In this document: positions 61,903-64,000 of the stretch, piece after piece
Layout of the letters: every line of letters starts with the position of its first letter
Numbering within the stretch: position 1 is the stretch's first letter
Origin: Streptomyces sp. NBS 14/10
GTDB taxonomy: Bacteria > Actinomycetota > Actinomycetes > Streptomycetales > Streptomycetaceae
Reading direction: 5' to 3'
DNA: 64,000 nt
NCBI RefSeq assembly: GCF_002224125.1
Contig: NZ_NCSM01000020.1
Coordinates: 1-64,000 of the forward strand
Notes under the pieces: model-generated
What the model was told of the DNA's origin: nothing
Database searches by the model: none
The model's input: only the letters and a program-made list of their open reading frames with translations
Made by a program: the position numbers and the translations under genes

Positions 61903-64000
61903 TCAGTCAAGCTCGGCTCTCCTTTCCGGGTTTGCCAGCCACAAGCGGGCGTAGTGTCCGCCTGCTGCCAGTAGATCTGAGTGCTTACCCTGTTCAACGA
62001 GTCTTCCCCCGTCGAGCACAAGAACGTGGTCTGCGTTAGCTGCTGTCGTAAGCCTGTGTGTCACGGCGATCGTTGTCCGTTGGTGAATCAGTCGTCGATA
62101 TGCTTTGAGTACTAGCTCCTCGGTCATTGGGTCCAGCGCGGAGGTTCCCTCGTCCACGAGCAGTACATCCGGCTCCAGCAGCGCGGAACGGGCAAATGAG
62201 ACAAGCTGGCGTTGCCCTGCTGACAGACCTTGACCGCATTCTCCGACAGGGTGATGAAAACCATCGGGGAGCGAGGCCACCATGGCTAGCGCTCCGATTG
62301 TTCGGACGGCCTCTTCTATCTCGCTCACGCTGGCATGAGGGCGCCCATAGCAGATGTTCTCTGCCACGCTACCGGAGAATAGGTGCGCCTCTTGAGGGAC
62401 AATGCTGATCCGTTTTCGGAAATCAGAAATCAGGTAGTGGCGGATGTCCGTGCCGTCCAGAAGAATAATTCCCTCAGTTGCATTATAGAAGCGCGAAAGC
62501 AGTTTGATCAGGGTTGATTTTCCAGATCCCGAGCGGCCGACGATTGCGACGGTTTCACCGGGGTGGATGGTTAGTGAGATGTTTTTCAGTGCTGGGTCAA
62601 GTGCGCTGGCATAGCGGAAACTGACGTTCCTTAGTTCGATCACTCCGTGCAGCGGCTTTGGGATTGCTGCTGGGCTGACCGTTTCCTGTTCCGGGATTTT
62701 GACTTTTAGTAGATTGCTGATGCGCCCGATGCCGATCCGTGCCTGCTGGTAGGGATCGAAGACCCGAGTCAGTTGTTGTATCGGCTCGAAGAGTAGACGG
62801 CTGTAGAGCCAGACGGCAAGTAAGGTACCGGGGGTGAGAGTCCCGGCCTGTATTCGATATGCGCCGATGACGATGATCGCTGCATTGATCATTTGAGAAG
62901 CGAATGAGATGAACGGGAAGTATATAGCGACGTATTTCTGTGCGTGTAGTCGCGCTTTGCGATATTCATCGCTCTGTCCAGCGAACTTTTTCCATGCGTG
63001 ATTTTCACCTGAACATGCCTGGAGAGACCGGAGGCCTCGGATGTTGTCGCGGAGGGAAGAGTTGACCTGCCCCAAGTTCTCTCGTGCCGCAGTAGAAGCT
63101 CTGTTCATGTATCGGCCAAACAGCCAGGTGGTAGCTGTTAGTAGAGGGAGGCTCGTCAACGCACACAGAGACAAGGGAAAATCGGTTGCGACGAGCGCCA
63201 GCATGATTCCTGCGATACTGAAGATGCTCACAATTGAGACGGATAGACCGACTTGAATGAAACGCGACTGGGAGTCGATGTCTGCTGTCGTTGTCGTCAG
63301 GACGCGGCCGATGAGTTCACGCTCGTAGAAGTCGATACCGAGCCGTTGTAAGTGTGTATAGATATGTATGCGCAGAGAATATAGAAACGTTTCACCAACC
63401 CGTGCTGTGATAATGGATCGAGCCAGTGAAATAAGCCAACCGGCGAATACCATCAGGACGCTGAGCCCTGATATCAAAAGCAGAGGCTCGATTACGCCCG
63501 TGGCCACCGCATGGTCAATTCCTTGGCGCACTAGTTGGGGGAAGGCTAGGGAGACCAGCATCTCGCATGTAGCAAGGAGTACGGCTAGCGTAAGTCCTCG
63601 ACGGACGAGCACCACGGAATCCGCGAGCCGGAAACGACGGCGCGAAGGTGATGTTGACCAGTTCGCAGACAATCTCGGATTTTCCTCGGACGGCGGGGAG
63701 GCTGATGTATGGATCTGGGGAGGTGTGTCTCGCGACACGAGCTGGGATGGTGGGTCTGCTTTCTCCGGCCATAGAAGGAAGGCCGGAGGTTCTGAACCGC
63801 CATGCTGAGGGTTTTTGGTAGTGGAGTTGCTTTCGTGAGTACCGTCCTCTGTATCCCCGACCAAGTAGCGGAACAATGAGCATCGGCACATGAGCTCTGA
63901 TTGAGTTCCGATATCGACCACGGTGCCTTTATCGAGTACCGCTATTTTGTCGGCTAGGGCGAGCACTTCTTGGCTACGGCCGATAATGATGGTGGTGCAC
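61903..64000 (-). CDS. ABC exporter, 3' part of a tandem TMD-NBD protein (partial)
   Basis: The frame runs off the right edge of the window. Its first residues (IIIGRSQEVLALADKIAVLD, then KGTVVDIGTQSEL) are the end of a nucleotide-binding domain, so the full protein is a TMD-NBD-TMD-NBD fusion. After a polar linker come six membrane helices of an ABC exporter (LAVLLATCEMLVSLAFPQLV ... ) and a second NBD: Walker A GRSGSGKST, Q-loop VPQEAHLFSG, signature LSAGQRQL, Walker B VLLVDEGTSALD and switch His in AVTHRL. Fused exporters of this type in Streptomyces secrete peptides or natural products. The DNA here is clearly less GC-rich than most of the window, which suggests transfer. An internal ATG (63966) is not the start. 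Confidence 0.82.
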   Translation of the reverse strand, partial: CTTIIIGRSQEVLALADKIAVLDKGTVVDIGTQSELMCRCSLFRYLVGDTEDGTHESNSTTKNPQHGGSEPPAFLLWPEKADPPSQLVSRDTPPQIHTSASPPSEENPRLSANWSTSPSRRRFRLADSVVLVRRGLTLAVLLATCEMLVSLAFPQLVRQGIDHAVATGVIEPLLLISGLSVLMVFAGWLISLARSIITARVGETFLYSLRIHIYTHLQRLGIDFYERELIGRVLTTTTADIDSQSRFIQVGLSVSIVSIFSIAGIMLALVATDFPLSLCALTSLPLLTATTWLFGRYMNRASTAARENLGQVNSSLRDNIRGLRSLQACSGENHAWKKFAGQSDEYRKARLHAQKYVAIYFPFISFASQMINAAIIVIGAYRIQAGTLTPGTLLAVWLYSRLLFEPIQQLTRVFDPYQQARIGIGRISNLLKVKIPEQETVSPAAIPKPLHGVIELRNVSFRYASALDPALKNISLTIHPGETVAIVGRSGSGKSTLIKLLSRFYNATEGIILLDGTDIRHYLISDFRKRISIVPQEAHLFSGSVAENICYGRPHASVSEIEEAVRTIGALAMVASLPDGFHHPVGECGQGLSAGQRQLVSFARSALLEPDVLLVDEGTSALDPMTEELVLKAYRRLIHQRTTIAVTHRLTTAANADHVLVLDGGRLVEQGKHSDLLAAGGHYARLWLANPERRAELD

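Overview
The window is high-GC actinobacterial DNA, almost certainly Streptomyces. The support is the GC-rich codon use, frequent GTG/TTG starts, GTGA/ATGA start-stop overlaps, a DUF397 / XRE-DUF5753 / RsbW-like regulatory group, a DUF742 protein beside a small sigma factor, and a two-gene module resembling the telomere proteins (Tap/Tpg type) of linear Streptomyces replicons. The many conflict-system genes, transposons and broken genes point to an accessory region: a subtelomeric chromosome arm or a linear plasmid. No rRNA, tRNA or CRISPR array was seen.

Layout. 0.2-6.1 kb: a three-gene, end-overlapping plus-strand operon (caspase-like NTPase, alpha/beta hydrolase, WD40 protein with a C-terminal winged helix). 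6.4-11.9 kb: a minus-strand Tn7-like transposition module (TniQ, TnsA, TnsB/TniA, TnsC/TniB), divergent from a helicase-associated-domain helicase (12.2-14.5 kb) that ends against an IS701-type remnant. 14.9-16.2 kb: small membrane protein, sigma factor and DUF742 protein in overlapping frames. 17-19.3 kb: hypothetical proteins and an EF-hand protein. 19.4-21.5 kb: an HTH protein whose C-terminal half reads as a divergent protein-primed family B DNA polymerase, coupled to a terminal-protein-like gene. 21.8-24.8 kb: an APH-RAMA fusion and two membrane-anchored Mrr-type nucleases. 24.9-30.0 kb: secreted/lipoprotein genes, a DUF1963 protein, a hydrolase and many gene fragments.

30.2-33.7 kb: a nuclease-NACHT-helical-repeat STAND protein. 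33.9-37.8 kb: a secreted LGFP/NucA-NucB-like protein between diverged copies of an integrase 3' end and a Nudix remnant. 38-41.1 kb: a winged-helix protein, an IS3 element and a broken RsbW-like ATPase gene. 41.3-45.8 kb: a trypsin-STAND-WD40 giant protein coupled to its trypsin-co-occurring partner. 46-49.5 kb: anti-sigma ATPase, DUF397, XRE-DUF5753, methyltransferase and sigma-like protein. 49.6-52.1 kb: a zinc-finger/HTH protein and a tnpB element with hairpin ends. 53.2-58.2 kb: zinc protein and XRE regulator around a perfect inverted-repeat operator, then DUF6083, SLOG/DUF2493 and RecD2-like helicase genes. 58.6-64 kb: P-loop/TPR protein, DeoR regulator and the end of a tandem ABC exporter, in visibly less GC-rich DNA.

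Together the window holds at least three independent STAND/NTPase conflict systems (caspase, PD-(D/E)xK nuclease and trypsin effectors), two Mrr nucleases, a RAMA-domain protein and a P-loop/TPR protein. It reads as a defence/conflict island beside linear-replicon maintenance genes and transposons. Functional statements rest on motif reading and family knowledge; no database search was run.
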